From NCBI GenBank assembly GCA_031551485.1, contig JAVBNO010000031.1, positions 1-64,000 on the forward strand: DNA of 64,000 nt. The letters run 5' to 3'. Below, piece after piece: positions 8,511-17,334 of the stretch. Made by a program: the position numbers and the translations under genes. The stretch is from JAVBNO01 sp031551485 (lineage in GTDB: Bacteria; Bacillota; Clostridia; Oscillospirales; Ruminococcaceae). Positions within the stretch are counted from its first letter, which is position 1. The number at the start of each line of letters is the position of its first letter. Under the pieces are notes generated by a model, which saw only the letters and a program-made list of their open reading frames with translations, made no database searches and was not told where the DNA came from.

Positions 8511-9788
8511 GTGTCGGAGTACAGCACTATGAGCAAAGCGGAGGCGGCTTCACTGCTAGGCCGTCTACAAGAAGAATATGCAGTCTATCAGAAAAAGGGC
8601 CTTAAGTTGGATATGTCCCGGGGCAAACCGGGCGCCGACCAACTGGATCTTTCCATGCCGCTTTTAGACTGCGTTACCAGTACAACCGACTGCAATGCGG
8701 GTACCGATTGTCGTAACTATGGTATTCTGGACGGTTTGCCGGAGGCCAAAGTATTGATGGGGGCGCTTTTGGGCGTGGGCACCGACGAGATTATTGTAGG
8801 GGGAAATTCCAGCCTCAATTTAATGTACGACGCCATCGCCCGGGCCATGACGCACGGCGTTGTGGGTTCGCCCCGGCCCTGGTGCATGGAGCCGGTGCGA
8901 AAATTCCTTTGTCCGGTGCCAGGCTATGACCGGCATTTTGCCATCACCGAGCACTTCGGCTTTGAAATGATTCCCATCGAGATGACGCCTACAGGGCCGG
9001 ATATGGATGCCATAGAGAAACTGGTCTCCAGCGATGCCACCATTAAGGGCATTTGGTGCGTGCCCATGTATTCCAACCCCCAGGGCATCACCTATTCCAG
9101 CGAGACAGTCCGGCGCTTTGCGGCACTGAAGCCCCTTGCCCCCGATTTTCGCATTTTTTGGGATAACGCCTATTGTGTCCACCATCTTGATATGGAGCAC
9201 CAGGACACGCTGGATAATATTTTGGCAGCCTGCAAAGAGGCGGGCAATCCTAATATGGTTTATCTTTTCGGCTCCACATCCAAAATCAGCTTTCCCGGCG
9301 CCGGCGTATCCGCTATCGGCGCTTCCAAAGAAAATATTGATGCCATTAAAGCCGTTATGACATTCCAAACCATCGGTCATGACAAATTAAACCAATTGCG
9401 CCATGTGCGCTATTTTAAAGATATAAACGGTATTATGACCCAAATGGGGCGACACGCGGCCATTTTGGCGCCCAAATTTGCCATGGTGCTGAATATATTG
9501 GAGATGGAGCTTGGCAGCATCGGCATTGCCCGGTGGTTTAAGCCCAAAGGCGGCTACTTCATTGCCCTGGATGTGCAGAAAGGCTGCGCCAAGCGGGTTG
9601 TCCAACTTTGCAAAGAGGCTGGCGTCGTGCTGACACCGGCGGGGGCCACCTACCCCTACGGCAACGATCCCAAAGATAGTAATATCCGCATTGCCCCTAC
9701 ATTGCCGCCCATGGACGAACTGGAAAAGTCGACGCTGCTTCTTTGCCTCTGTGCCAAAATAGCGGTGCTGGAACAAATGGCAGCTTAA
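8511..9788 (+). CDS. Aspartate-type aminotransferase, class I (Rv3722c-like)
   Basis: A 425-residue PLP aminotransferase that resembles the aspartate aminotransferase group typified by mycobacterial Rv3722c rather than classical AspC. Typical features are the N-terminal LDMSRGKPGADQLDLS at residues 27-42, GGNSSLNLMYD near 101, the PLP region IFWDNAYCVHH near 217 and the lysine motif FGSTSKISFPGAGVSA near 250. It should exchange amino groups between aspartate or glutamate and 2-oxoacids. It starts at GTG 8511 behind GAGGAGGG. It lies 79 bases after larC and ends at a terminator; a separate promoter is not evident. Direct family assignment is firm, substrate is from family knowledge. Confidence 0.85.
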   Translation: MSEYSTMSKAEAASLLGRLQEEYAVYQKKGLKLDMSRGKPGADQLDLSMPLLDCVTSTTDCNAGTDCRNYGILDGLPEAKVLMGALLGVGTDEIIVGGNSSLNLMYDAIARAMTHGVVGSPRPWCMEPVRKFLCPVPGYDRHFAITEHFGFEMIPIEMTPTGPDMDAIEKLVSSDATIKGIWCVPMYSNPQGITYSSETVRRFAALKPLAPDFRIFWDNAYCVHHLDMEHQDTLDNILAACKEAGNPNMVYLFGSTSKISFPGAGVSAIGASKENIDAIKAVMTFQTIGHDKLNQLRHVRYFKDINGIMTQMGRHAAILAPKFAMVLNILEMELGSIGIARWFKPKGGYFIALDVQKGCAKRVVQLCKEAGVVLTPAGATYPYGNDPKDSNIRIAPTLPPMDELEKSTLLLCLCAKIAVLEQMAA

Positions 9789-9800
9789 AAGATCACATAA

Positions 9801-9830
9801 AAAGAGCTTCTTTGGGAAGCTCTTTTTTCG
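9801..9830 (+). terminator. Terminator after the aminotransferase
   Basis: AAAGAGCTTC and GAAGCTCTTT form a 10-bp stem with loop TTTGG, followed by TTTT. Confidence 0.85.
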
Positions 9831-9836
9831 TATCGA

Positions 9837-9865
9837 TTGCCTTTTGAAGGCAAAACGTGTACAAT
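9837..9865 (+). promoter_or_regulatory. Predicted sigma-A promoter of purB
   Basis: TTGCCT (9837-9842), 17-base spacer, TACAAT (9860-9865). The leader is about 32 bases, too short for a purine riboswitch. Confidence 0.55.
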
Positions 9866-9903
9866 TGTAAGGGATTTTTCCATTAGAATGGGGATGATAT
9901 TTG

Positions 9904-11334
9904 ATGCGCGACCAATATGAAAGTCCGTTTTCCAGCCGCTATGCGTCAGATGAAATGCAGTATCTGTTTTCGGCCGACTACAAGTTTCGAACATGGCGGC
10001 GGCTGTGGATTGCCCTTGCCAAGGCGCAAAAAAAACTGGGGCTTCTGATCACCGACGAACAAATTGACCAGATGGAGCGCCACGCCGACGATATCAACTA
10101 TGAGGTGGCCGAGCGGCGGGAGCGGGAAGTCCGCCACGACGTGATGAGCCATGTTTACGCTTTTGGGGAGCAGTGCCCGGCAGCCAAACCGATCATTCAT
10201 CTGGGTGCCACCAGTTGCTATGTGGGCGATAACACCGATATCATCGTCATGCGGGATGCTCTGGTCGTCGTGCGACGCAAGCTTGTGAATGTCATTGCGC
10301 TGCTGACCGATTTTGCCCGGGAATACCGCAATATGCCCGCCCTTGCCTATACCCATTTGCAGCCGGCCCAACTGACAACGGTGGGCAAGCGCGCCACATT
10401 GTGGATTCAGGACTTGATGATGGATCTGGCGGAAGTGGAGTATCGCATTGATACCCTTAAGCTGTTGGGGTCCAAGGGTACAACCGGCACCCAGGCCAGC
10501 TTTATGGATTTATTTGACGGAAACTCCCAAAAGATTTTGGCCATGGAAAGTTTTATTGCCGAAGATATGGGTTTTTCCGACGTGGTTGCTGTTTCGGGAC
10601 AAACCTATTCCCGCAAGGTCGATGCCCAGGTTCTGGGCGCGCTTTCGGGCGTCGCCCAAACTTGCAGCAAATTCTCTCATGACTTGCGGTTGCTGCAAAG
10701 CTTTAAAGAGATGGAGGAACCTTTCGAAAGTCAGCAAATTGGTTCGTCCGCCATGCCCTACAAGCGCAACCCTATGCGCTGCGAGCGGATTACATCATTG
10801 TCCCGCTATGTCATGGTTGATTGCCTGAACCCGGCCTTGACTGCCGCTACCCAGTGGTTCGAGCGTACATTGGATGACTCCGCGAACCGCCGCATTGCCG
10901 TTTCGGAGGCCTTTTTGGCCGTCGATTCCATTTTGGGTATTATGCTCAATGTATGTGACGGACTGGTGGTCTATCCCCAGGTCATTGCACGGCGGGTGTG
11001 GGAAGAGCTGCCGTTCATGGCCACTGAAACCATTATGATGCGCGCCGTGAAAAGGGGAGGGGACCGGCAAATTCTGCATGAACGGCTGCGCCAGCACAGT
11101 ATCGACGCCGGCCGGATGGTGAAAGAGTATGGCGAGCCCAATGATCTTTTGCAGCGCATTGCGGCGGATTCCAGCTTCGGCATGTCTATGGAAGAGCTGG
11201 AGGGACTGCTGGATCCGGTACAATTCACCGGACGTGCCTGTGAACAGACGGAGGAATATTTGCTGGAGTTTATTGTCCCAATGCTGGAGAAAAACCGGGG
11301 TATTTTGGGCGAAAAATCGCAACTTTCAGTATAG
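9904..11334 (+). CDS. purB: Adenylosuccinate lyase
   Basis: Cleaves adenylosuccinate to AMP and fumarate, and SAICAR to AICAR, in purine synthesis. The 476-residue protein belongs to the fumarase/aspartase superfamily; the signature SSAMPYKRNPMRCE is near residue 280 and the catalytic HLGATSCYVGD region near 100. Start choice: TTG 9901 and ATG 9904 are adjacent; GGGGATGAT lies upstream and ATG is preferred. It stands apart from other pur genes and has its own promoter; no terminator was found before the secD promoter at 11354. Confidence 0.93.
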   Translation: MRDQYESPFSSRYASDEMQYLFSADYKFRTWRRLWIALAKAQKKLGLLITDEQIDQMERHADDINYEVAERREREVRHDVMSHVYAFGEQCPAAKPIIHLGATSCYVGDNTDIIVMRDALVVVRRKLVNVIALLTDFAREYRNMPALAYTHLQPAQLTTVGKRATLWIQDLMMDLAEVEYRIDTLKLLGSKGTTGTQASFMDLFDGNSQKILAMESFIAEDMGFSDVVAVSGQTYSRKVDAQVLGALSGVAQTCSKFSHDLRLLQSFKEMEEPFESQQIGSSAMPYKRNPMRCERITSLSRYVMVDCLNPALTAATQWFERTLDDSANRRIAVSEAFLAVDSILGIMLNVCDGLVVYPQVIARRVWEELPFMATETIMMRAVKRGGDRQILHERLRQHSIDAGRMVKEYGEPNDLLQRIAADSSFGMSMEELEGLLDPVQFTGRACEQTEEYLLEFIVPMLEKNRGILGEKSQLSV

Positions 11335-11353
11335 TGTGGCGGAAAATATTCAA

Positions 11354-11382
11354 TTGACTTTTTGGAAATAATACCATATAAT
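11354..11382 (+). promoter_or_regulatory. Predicted sigma-A promoter of secDF
   Basis: TTGACT (11354-11359), 17-base spacer, TATAAT (11377-11382). It leaves a leader of about 120 bases before secD. Confidence 0.75.
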
Positions 11383-11425
11383 ATCGCTTATGGGTTTCCC
11401 CGTCAATTGCAGAGGTTTTACATGT

Positions 11426-11449
11426 ATGACCCAAGTCATTTTGGGTCAT
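11426..11449 (+). repeat. Inverted repeat in the secD leader
   Basis: ATGACCCAA (11426-11434) and TTGGGTCAT (11441-11449) form a perfect 9-bp stem with a 6-base loop. No U-tract follows, so it is not a standard terminator. It may be an operator or RNA element. Confidence 0.5.
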
Positions 11450-11511
11450 TCTACTGTTCTCGGCATATTGGGGCAATTGTCTCGGCAGGGACTTATATTG
11501 GAGGATTGCAG

Positions 11512-12909
11512 ATGAAGAAAAAGGGTAAATCAGTCTTTTTCATTGTTGCGATCTTAATTTTCGGGTTGGGCTATTTGACCTTTTTCGGATTAAGATCCAC
11601 ATATGGAGACATTCAGAAGACCCTCATTAAAAGCGCCCAGGATATCCGTTGGGGTATTGATATCCGCGGCGGCGTGGATGTTACGTTCAGCCCGCCCGCC
11701 GGCACAGATGCGACAGATGAGGAAATGGCAGCCGCAGCGTCCATTATCAAGGTTCGCCTGATTGGACAAGGCATCACCGATTATGAAGTTTATATTGATA
11801 ATGTGCGAGATCGTATTATCGTTCGTTTCCCGTGGAAATCGGGAGAGACGGACTTCAATCCCGAACAAGCCATTAAAGAGCTGGGCGAAACGGCCTCACT
11901 TACCTTTCGTGAAGGATATGAAACGGATCCCCAAACCGGTCTTCCCACAGGTGTGACCGCTAATACGGTCATTTTGGAAGGCCGCGATGTGATTTCTGCC
12001 GAAGCGCGTGTGAACACAGAAAACAACCAATATATCGTAACTCTCAGCCTTTCGCCGGAAGGTACGAAGAAATTTGCCGACGCGACAGGGCGCCTTGTGG
12101 GTAATGTGATCTCCATCTGGATGGATGATACCATGATCTCTTATCCCAAGGTCAACAGTGCGATTCCCGACGGTAATGCTGTTATCGAAGGTAATTTTAC
12201 GTTGGAGCAAGCGCAGGACCTGGCCAACAAGATTAATGCCGGTGCGTTGCCCTTTAAGCTGGAAACCAGCAACTATAACACCATTTCTCCCACCTTGGGT
12301 GCCGGTGCCCGCGATGCCATGGTTCGAGCCGGTATCATCGCTTTTATGTTGGTATCAATTCTCATGCTTCTCAAATACCGGTTGCCGGGGTTTGTGGCGG
12401 TTATCGCCCTGGCCGGCCAGGTAATTGTCATGATTGCCACCATCACCGGTTTCTTTGCCCCGTTCCCATCCTTTACCTTAACGCTTCCCGGTATTGCCGG
12501 TATTATATTGGCCATCGGTTTCGGCGTGGACGCCAACGTCATCACAGCCGAGCGTATTAAAGAGGAACTGCGCAACGGAAAGTCTGTGGAAAGCTCGGTG
12601 GCATCCGGCTTTAAACGGGCATTCTCGGCCATCCTTGACGGCAATGTCACGGTCATCATCGTAGCGGTTGTTTTGATGGCGGCCTTTGGTCCCTCCGACG
12701 GCTTTTTTGCCATCCTCCTCAGCCCGGTGCTGCGGTGGTTTGGCCAGACAACGGCGGGCGCCATTTACTCCTTTGGCTTTACGCTGTTGGTGGGTGTGTT
12801 GCTTAACTTGATTATGGGTGTGTTGGCATCCAGACTGATGCTCACCTCTCTTTCCAAGTATAAGGGCCTTAAGAAGCCCTGGCTGTACGGAGGTGAGAAC
12901 AATGATTAA
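11512..12909 (+). CDS. secD: Protein translocase subunit SecD
   Basis: Membrane partner of SecYEG that uses the proton or sodium gradient to help complete export. The 465-residue protein has one N-terminal membrane helix (residues about 7-25), an extracytoplasmic P1-type domain, and the five-helix C-terminal block from about residue 270, with the family motif GFGVDANVITAERIKEE near 340. It is the short clostridial form. ATG 11512 follows GGAGG; an in-frame extension upstream to 11362 runs into the promoter region and is rejected. secF overlaps by 8 bases. Confidence 0.93.
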   Translation: MKKKGKSVFFIVAILIFGLGYLTFFGLRSTYGDIQKTLIKSAQDIRWGIDIRGGVDVTFSPPAGTDATDEEMAAAASIIKVRLIGQGITDYEVYIDNVRDRIIVRFPWKSGETDFNPEQAIKELGETASLTFREGYETDPQTGLPTGVTANTVILEGRDVISAEARVNTENNQYIVTLSLSPEGTKKFADATGRLVGNVISIWMDDTMISYPKVNSAIPDGNAVIEGNFTLEQAQDLANKINAGALPFKLETSNYNTISPTLGAGARDAMVRAGIIAFMLVSILMLLKYRLPGFVAVIALAGQVIVMIATITGFFAPFPSFTLTLPGIAGIILAIGFGVDANVITAERIKEELRNGKSVESSVASGFKRAFSAILDGNVTVIIVAVVLMAAFGPSDGFFAILLSPVLRWFGQTTAGAIYSFGFTLLVGVLLNLIMGVLASRLMLTSLSKYKGLKKPWLYGGENND

Positions 12910-13846
12910 TTTTATCGGTAACCGTAAATATTTCTTTATTTTCTCTATTGTGATTATTATTGCCACTTTTGCTTTTGCCATCTTTCATGGCGTTCAGTTG
13001 GACATTCAGTTTAAGGGCGGCTATATTGTCACCTATTCCTACGAGGGTGAGCTGGATAAAGACGCTTTCGGAGACGCCATTCAAGGCATTATAGACCGCA
13101 AAGTTTCGGTACAAGAGGCAACAGATATTGTATCCGGTCACAATAATATGACCGCCTCGATTGCCGGCGGGCAGGGTCTGGATGCTGATGCGCAAATCGC
13201 GCTTACAGAGAAGCTGCAGGAAATGTTTCCCAACAATCATATTGAAACCGAGGCCGTCAACAGTGTCGATCCTATTGTCGGTCGAGAATTTCTCCTTAAA
13301 TCCCTTGTCGCAGTACTCTTCGCAGCTCTTTTGATGGTTATTTATGTGGGTTTCCGTTTCCGCAAAATGCACGGTCTTTCTGCCGGTGTGATGGCTGTGG
13401 TGGCTTTGTTCCACGACATTATCATGATATTTGCCGTATTCGCGTTTGCGGGTATTCCCCTCAACGATAACTTCATTGCCGTTGTGCTGACCATTTTAGG
13501 ATACTCTCTTAACGACACCATCGTCATCTACGACCGTATTCGTGAAAACTCCCACCTTTACGGCAACCAAATGTCCCTTGGGGATCTGGTGAACAAATCG
13601 ATTAACCAATCTCTGGGCCGTACGTTGATGACGACGATTACAACAGTGTTGGCCATTTCTGTGGTGGCGGTCGTATCGGTTCTCAACCATGTAACCTCTA
13701 TCGTCTCCTTCGCGTTCCCCATGATCGTGGGTATGGTCTCTGGCGTCTACTCTTCCATCTGTGTTGCGGGCCCGCTGTGGGTGTTGTGGGAAGAAAGGAA
13801 GCTCGCCAAAGCCAAAGCCAATAAGGGCGGTAAGAAGCACAAGTAG
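12902..13846 (+). CDS. secF: Protein translocase subunit SecF
   Basis: Second half of the SecDF exporter accessory complex. The 314-residue membrane protein has an N-terminal helix (residues about 9-28), a periplasm-side domain, and the conserved SLNDTIVIYDRIREN motif near residue 204 in the membrane block. It starts at ATG 12902 inside the last codons of secD, with GGAGGTGAG upstream, so the two are translationally coupled. The terminator at 13901-13936 closes the operon. Confidence 0.93.
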   Translation: MINFIGNRKYFFIFSIVIIIATFAFAIFHGVQLDIQFKGGYIVTYSYEGELDKDAFGDAIQGIIDRKVSVQEATDIVSGHNNMTASIAGGQGLDADAQIALTEKLQEMFPNNHIETEAVNSVDPIVGREFLLKSLVAVLFAALLMVIYVGFRFRKMHGLSAGVMAVVALFHDIIMIFAVFAFAGIPLNDNFIAVVLTILGYSLNDTIVIYDRIRENSHLYGNQMSLGDLVNKSINQSLGRTLMTTITTVLAISVVAVVSVLNHVTSIVSFAFPMIVGMVSGVYSSICVAGPLWVLWEERKLAKAKANKGGKKHK

Positions 13847-14149
13847 GATTCATGGCAATCATTTGTAAAATTTTTATAAATACGGTATGAGTTACTCATA
13901 AAGAGGCAAACTAACGAGGGTTAGTTTGCCTCTTTTGTATTTTCTTCAGATTAGCATAATTTGTTAAATCCAGTTAAGATCATCCAATATATCGCATAAT
14001 ATCAGGACTTTTTTGACTTAAAGAGTCATTTTAGTACCTTTTGGGTAACTTTTTTTACCTCATTTCGATACCATTACATTGTGCGTATTTCGTTGCCTGT
14101 TGTGGGTGCAAAAATACAGACGATGAAAAAAGGAAGAGAGTGTTAAACA
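13847..14149. other. Intergenic region after secF
   Basis: Holds the secF terminator (13901-13936) and an AT-rich stretch before the small HTH gene. TTGACTTAAAGAGTCA at 14011-14026 contains a 5-bp inverted repeat. I found no ORF and no promoter I would defend. Confidence 0.5.
13901..13936 (+). terminator. Terminator of secDF
   Basis: AAGAGGCAAACTAA pairs with TTAGTTTGCCTCTT (14 bp) around CGAGGG, followed by TT and an AT-rich tail. Confidence 0.9.
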
Positions 14150-14389
14150 ATGATATGTCATGCCGTTGCGGCCAGAATTAAGGAACTATGTAAACAGCGA
14201 GGGATTACCATTAATAAACTCGCAACTATTTCAGGAGTTACACAATCCACCATCGATAATATCGTAAAGGGAAACAGCAAGAATCCGGGCATTGCCACCA
14301 TTAAAATGCTTTGTGATGGGCTAAGCCTTCCTATCATTGAATTTTTTAATTGTGAAACATTCACCCATCTGGAGCAAGAAATAAAATAA
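14150..14389 (+). CDS. Small XRE-family helix-turn-helix regulator
   Basis: A 79-residue protein that is almost only a Cro/CI-type DNA-binding domain: RIKELCKQRGITINKLATIS followed by the recognition-helix region TQSTIDNIVKG, with the typical IATIKMLCDGLSLPIIEFF tail. Such single-domain proteins bind operator DNA as dimers; the target is unknown. It starts at ATG 14150 behind GGAAGAGAG. It faces the membrane protein at 14461 across a shared bidirectional terminator, so they are not one operon. Confidence 0.75.
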   Translation: MICHAVAARIKELCKQRGITINKLATISGVTQSTIDNIVKGNSKNPGIATIKMLCDGLSLPIIEFFNCETFTHLEQEIK

Positions 14390-14418
14390 GACCGGGTTTC
14401 ACGCTGACAAAAGTGGGA

Positions 14419-14467
14419 TAAAAACACATACCTGTATGCAACTGCACACAGGTATGTGTTTTATTTT
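14419..14467. terminator. Bidirectional terminator between convergent genes
   Basis: AAAACACATACCTGT pairs with ACAGGTATGTGTTTT (15 bp). The T-run on the + side is TTTTATTTTTT; the A-run at the 5' side serves the - strand gene ending at 14461. Confidence 0.85.
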
Positions 14468-14778
14468 TTGGGTGCAATGTCGTAATGGTATACCACATCT
14501 AATAACAATGCGATCACACAGGCCGCTACAAAGCAGGCAGGCGCTGTTTGCAAATACTCTTTGGCCAAATGATACATTTGCCGAGGAGCCGCACTATAGG
14601 GTACAAGGCAGGTTGAAATCATGCTGGCAATGTAGTATCCTAACATTGTTATGTATCCTACCATGATAGCGGATTTTGTAAAAGGATTTATGTTCTGAAT
14701 GCATTGTTTCAGCTCCTTAAGCAACTCGATACCCCTCTTCTGCTTGTTAGCATGATGTATAAATGATATTAACCCCAT
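14461..14778 (-). CDS. Small two-helix membrane protein, unknown
   Basis: I do not recognise this 105-residue protein. It has a basic N-terminal part with KQKRG and KELKQCIQ, a hydrophobic segment at about residues 38-60 (SAIMVGYITMLGYYIASMIS), a polar loop, and a second hydrophobic segment at about 82-97. Both ends would lie on the same side of the membrane. The ribosome-binding site is weak (GCAGAAAGC). The stop codon lies within the shared terminator. Codon use looks coding and no overlapping ORF competes. Confidence 0.55.
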   Translation of the reverse strand: MGLISFIHHANKQKRGIELLKELKQCIQNINPFTKSAIMVGYITMLGYYIASMISTCLVPYSAAPRQMYHLAKEYLQTAPACFVAACVIALLLDVVYHYDIAPKK

Positions 14779-14859
14779 TTTAGCACAATCAGCTTTCTGC
14801 GCTCAATGTGAATTATTGGCCTTTTTGCTGGATGATGATGGATTTTTGGAGGAATGCAT

Positions 14860-15627
14860 TTGAAAATCGGAGTTTCAACAGCCTGCCTTTATCCCCGGCC
14901 CACGGAAGATGCGCTGGAAGCCTTTTTACAAGCCGGTGTCAAAACGCTGGAAGTATTTTTGAATACAGATCGTGAGCTGGAGCCGACATTTCTATACGAT
15001 TTACGGCGACGCTGTGATGACTACGGCGCCCGCGTCGTCTCCATTCATCCTTTCTCCTCGGTGTCTGAAACCTTTTATTTTTTTACAAATTATCCCCGCC
15101 GCTTCGAGGATGGGGTAGAACAGTATAAGCGTTTTTTTTCCGCCGCGCAAATTCTGGGGGCCGATATTATCGTTTTTCATGGAGCCGTTGCTGAAATGCC
15201 ATTGTCTTCGACATTCTATGTCGAGCGTTTTGGCAGGCTTTGGGAAGTGGCGAATGAAATGGGTGTTATGCTGGCCCACGAAAATGTCTGTCGGTGCAAA
15301 GGCAACAGCCCCGCTTTTTTCCAGATGCTTCATGTCGCTTTGCCACAAGTAAAATTTGTACTGGATTTAAAGCAAGCAATTCGCAGTGGGTCGGACGTAG
15401 AATCTTTTTTGTCGGTGATGGGCCCTCATCTTTGCCATGTGCATGTCAGCGACCACGACGACGCCCATGACTGTATGGTACCCGGAAAAGGGCAAATGGA
15501 TTTTTTTGCGCTTTGTACCCGGTTGGATGCCTTTGGATATCAAAATGCGCTCATTGTCGAATTATACGCAGATAATCATAATGGTGTAGCCGAAATTGTG
15601 CAGTCTTTGCCGCTTCTTTTTACATAA
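14860..15627 (+). CDS. Sugar phosphate isomerase/epimerase-like TIM-barrel protein
   Basis: A 255-residue member of the xylose isomerase-like TIM-barrel group (AP endonuclease 2 fold), whose members are metal-dependent isomerases, epimerases or dehydratases of sugars, or endonuclease IV. Residues fitting metal ligands are in IVFHGA near 108, AHENVC near 145, FVLDLKQA near 170, HVHVSDHD near 195 and VELY near 238. The sequence is too general to name a substrate. ATG 14854 is only one base after GGAGG, so TTG 14860 with 7-base spacing is the better start. A second, unlike TIM-barrel protein of this group is at 40621. Confidence 0.7.
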   Translation: MKIGVSTACLYPRPTEDALEAFLQAGVKTLEVFLNTDRELEPTFLYDLRRRCDDYGARVVSIHPFSSVSETFYFFTNYPRRFEDGVEQYKRFFSAAQILGADIIVFHGAVAEMPLSSTFYVERFGRLWEVANEMGVMLAHENVCRCKGNSPAFFQMLHVALPQVKFVLDLKQAIRSGSDVESFLSVMGPHLCHVHVSDHDDAHDCMVPGKGQMDFFALCTRLDAFGYQNALIVELYADNHNGVAEIVQSLPLLFT

Positions 15628-15790
15628 ACTTATCATTCTCTGGCCAAGGTCGATTTTTGTCGAACGATTTGGACTATACTTTAACAATAAAAGTATTATA
15701 CTAGGATGTACCACACTTTAAATGAAAGAGGTGATACCTGGTGATTTACTTAGACGACGCATAACGTAATAATCAGCTGGGGGTAAAAAA

Positions 15791-16057
15791 GTGGAAAAGG
15801 AAAGTAATGTAGACGCATCTGATGCCGTGGGCTTAGCCTATGTGGTTACGGAAGCAGCCGAGACTGCAACCGAATGGGGTACAATGTGTACATACGGCAT
15901 CAAAGGGGTAAACGCACAAGGCGAAAATCTTGTAGTAATCAATGATATTTCTGGGGATTACGATCAATTGGCGGCGCTGGTGGGGCGCTGCAACCGGGCA
16001 CAATTGTCGCCCATTCACTTGTCGGACGTCATCGAAGATTTTTTTGGCAGTCTATAA
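15791..16057 (+). CDS. Small acidic protein, possibly DUF6514-like
   Basis: An 88-residue acidic protein starting at GTG 15791 behind GGGGGT. The core, from YVVTEAAETATEWGTMCTYG to the end (PIHLSDVIEDFF), resembles small uncharacterised proteins of clostridia grouped as DUF6514; I recall the pattern but cannot check it. No signal peptide or membrane segment. It sits 87 bases before nrdR, which has its own promoter. A Spo0A-box-like TGTCGAA lies at 15658-15664 upstream. Confidence 0.6.
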   Translation: MEKESNVDASDAVGLAYVVTEAAETATEWGTMCTYGIKGVNAQGENLVVINDISGDYDQLAALVGRCNRAQLSPIHLSDVIEDFFGSL

Positions 16058-16076
16058 AGTCATGTGGGAAAAACAC

Positions 16077-16105
16077 TTGTTAAATATCTCATATTTTGGT
16101 ATGAT
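16077..16105 (+). promoter_or_regulatory. Predicted sigma-A promoter of nrdR
   Basis: TTGTTA (16077-16082), 17-base spacer, TATGAT (16100-16105), 39 bases before the start codon. Confidence 0.65.
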
Positions 16106-16144
16106 GGCATCAATCGGATATGCCGGAAAATGAGGTGACAACAC

Positions 16145-16609
16145 GTGAAATGCCCTTTTTGTGGTTATGGTGAAAGTAAAGTTATAGACTCCAGGCCCAC
16201 CGATGAAGGTGAAAGAATCAGAAGACGACGTGAATGTCTGAAATGTGAAAATCGCTTTACCACGTATGAAATTATTGAAACTACGCCACTGATGGTGGTG
16301 AAAAAGGATGGTTCACGAGAAGCTTTCGACCGAGACAAGCTTTTGACAGGCTTAATCAAGTCCAGTGAAAAACGTCCCATCCCGCTGTCAAAATTGGAAC
16401 AAGCCGTAGATGACATCGAGGTGCATCTTAAAAACTCATTGGACCGCGAAGTAATGTCCAGCCAAATTGGAGAGCTGGCCATGGAAAAGTTAAAGGAAAT
16501 TGATCAAGTAGCCTATGTCCGATTTGCATCTGTGTATCGTCAATTCAAGGATATCAACTCTTTCTTATCCGAACTCAAGATGATCCTGGAACCTGACCAA
16601 AGCGAGTGA
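16145..16609 (+). CDS. nrdR: Transcriptional repressor NrdR
   Basis: Represses ribonucleotide reductase genes when bound to (d)ATP. The 154-residue protein has the N-terminal zinc ribbon (CPFC at 3-6, CLKC at 31-34) and the ATP-cone domain starting [17 protein letters not shown] near residue 50. Length is that of the family. The start is GTG 16145, behind GAGGTGAC. No nrd genes are in the window. The terminator at 16615-16646 makes it monocistronic. Confidence 0.95.
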   Translation: MKCPFCGYGESKVIDSRPTDEGERIRRRRECLKCENRFTTYEIIETTPLMVVKKDGSREAFDRDKLLTGLIKSSEKRPIPLSKLEQAVDDIEVHLKNSLDREVMSSQIGELAMEKLKEIDQVAYVRFASVYRQFKDINSFLSELKMILEPDQSE

Positions 16610-16614
16610 ATCTG

Positions 16615-16646
16615 CGGCCTCCGTTACCGGAGGCCGTTTTCTTTTT
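16615..16646 (+). terminator. Terminator of nrdR
   Basis: CGGCCTCCG and CGGAGGCCG form a 9-bp stem with loop TTAC, followed by TTTTCTTTTT. Confidence 0.92.
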
Positions 16647-16649
16647 GCG

Positions 16650-16679
16650 TTGACTTTTTCATAAAATATGCGATAATAT
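16650..16679 (+). promoter_or_regulatory. Predicted promoter of the SIS-domain gene
   Basis: TTGACT (16650-16655) with GATAAT (16672-16677, spacer 16) or TAATAT (16674-16679, spacer 18). Confidence 0.55.
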
Positions 16680-16709
16680 TTCGTGAAATCAAGAAGGAGG
16701 CATAATTAG

Positions 16710-17327
16710 ATGAAAGCACTTTCGAACCAGGAAATATTGAACCGTGTGCAAAAGGCTATGCGCGACGAAGCTTCTGCGCTTCAATATTTGGCTGATTATT
16801 TAGAAGAAAGCGTGGTCGCGGATGTCGTCAATCTGCTGGCCCGGCACCAGGGCCATGTCTTTACCACAGGCTGCGGTACCTCCGGCGTTACAGCAGAGAA
16901 AATTGCTCACACGATGTCTTGCATTGAACTCCCCACCCACTTTTTGCCCCCCGCCGAAGCGATTCACGGCGGCCTTGGACGTGTAAGGGAAGGCGATGTC
17001 GTTATATTCATCACAAAAGGCGGCGCTTCTTCGGAACTGACCCCTATTATGGAAGCTTGCCTAATCAAAAAAGCCATCTGCATCGTGACTACTGAAAATC
17101 CCCAGGGCGCCTTAGCCAAGCAGGCCCAATACATTGTGCCTATGAACATTCACTTCGAGGCCGACCCTTTCCAAATGCTGGCCACCTCCAGCACGCTGGC
17201 GGCCATGTCGGTGTGGGACAGCATCATCATTGCGCTGTTGGAGATGCGGGAGTTTACCAAAGACCGCTTCAAAGTCATTCATACCGGTGGCGCGGTAGGG
17301 CAAAAATTATTATCCGAAAACAAATAA
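16710..17327 (+). CDS. SIS-domain sugar-phosphate isomerase-like protein (KpsF/GutQ type without CBS)
   Basis: A 205-residue single SIS domain. FTTGCGTSGVTAEKIAHTMS near residue 51 and the GDVVIFITKGGASSEL segment near 95 are the phosphosugar-binding loops. The sequence resembles arabinose-5-phosphate isomerases (KpsF/KdsD, GutQ), but the C-terminal CBS pair of those enzymes is absent. A Gram-positive organism would not need Kdo, so a sugar-alcohol or other phosphosugar substrate is more likely. AGGAGG lies upstream of ATG 16710. The long inverted repeat at 17335 follows. Confidence 0.75.
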   Translation: MKALSNQEILNRVQKAMRDEASALQYLADYLEESVVADVVNLLARHQGHVFTTGCGTSGVTAEKIAHTMSCIELPTHFLPPAEAIHGGLGRVREGDVVIFITKGGASSELTPIMEACLIKKAICIVTTENPQGALAKQAQYIVPMNIHFEADPFQMLATSSTLAAMSVWDSIIIALLEMREFTKDRFKVIHTGGAVGQKLLSENK

Positions 17328-17334
17328 GTTGCAT

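Noticed and set aside
11362..11511. Upstream extension of secD
   Set aside because: It would cover the promoter -10 region and leader; the SecD start at 11512 has GGAGG and the right signal anchor.
15658..15664. TGTCGAA before the small acidic gene
   Set aside because: Not linked to a clear promoter; too weak to list as a site, mentioned only in the gene entry.
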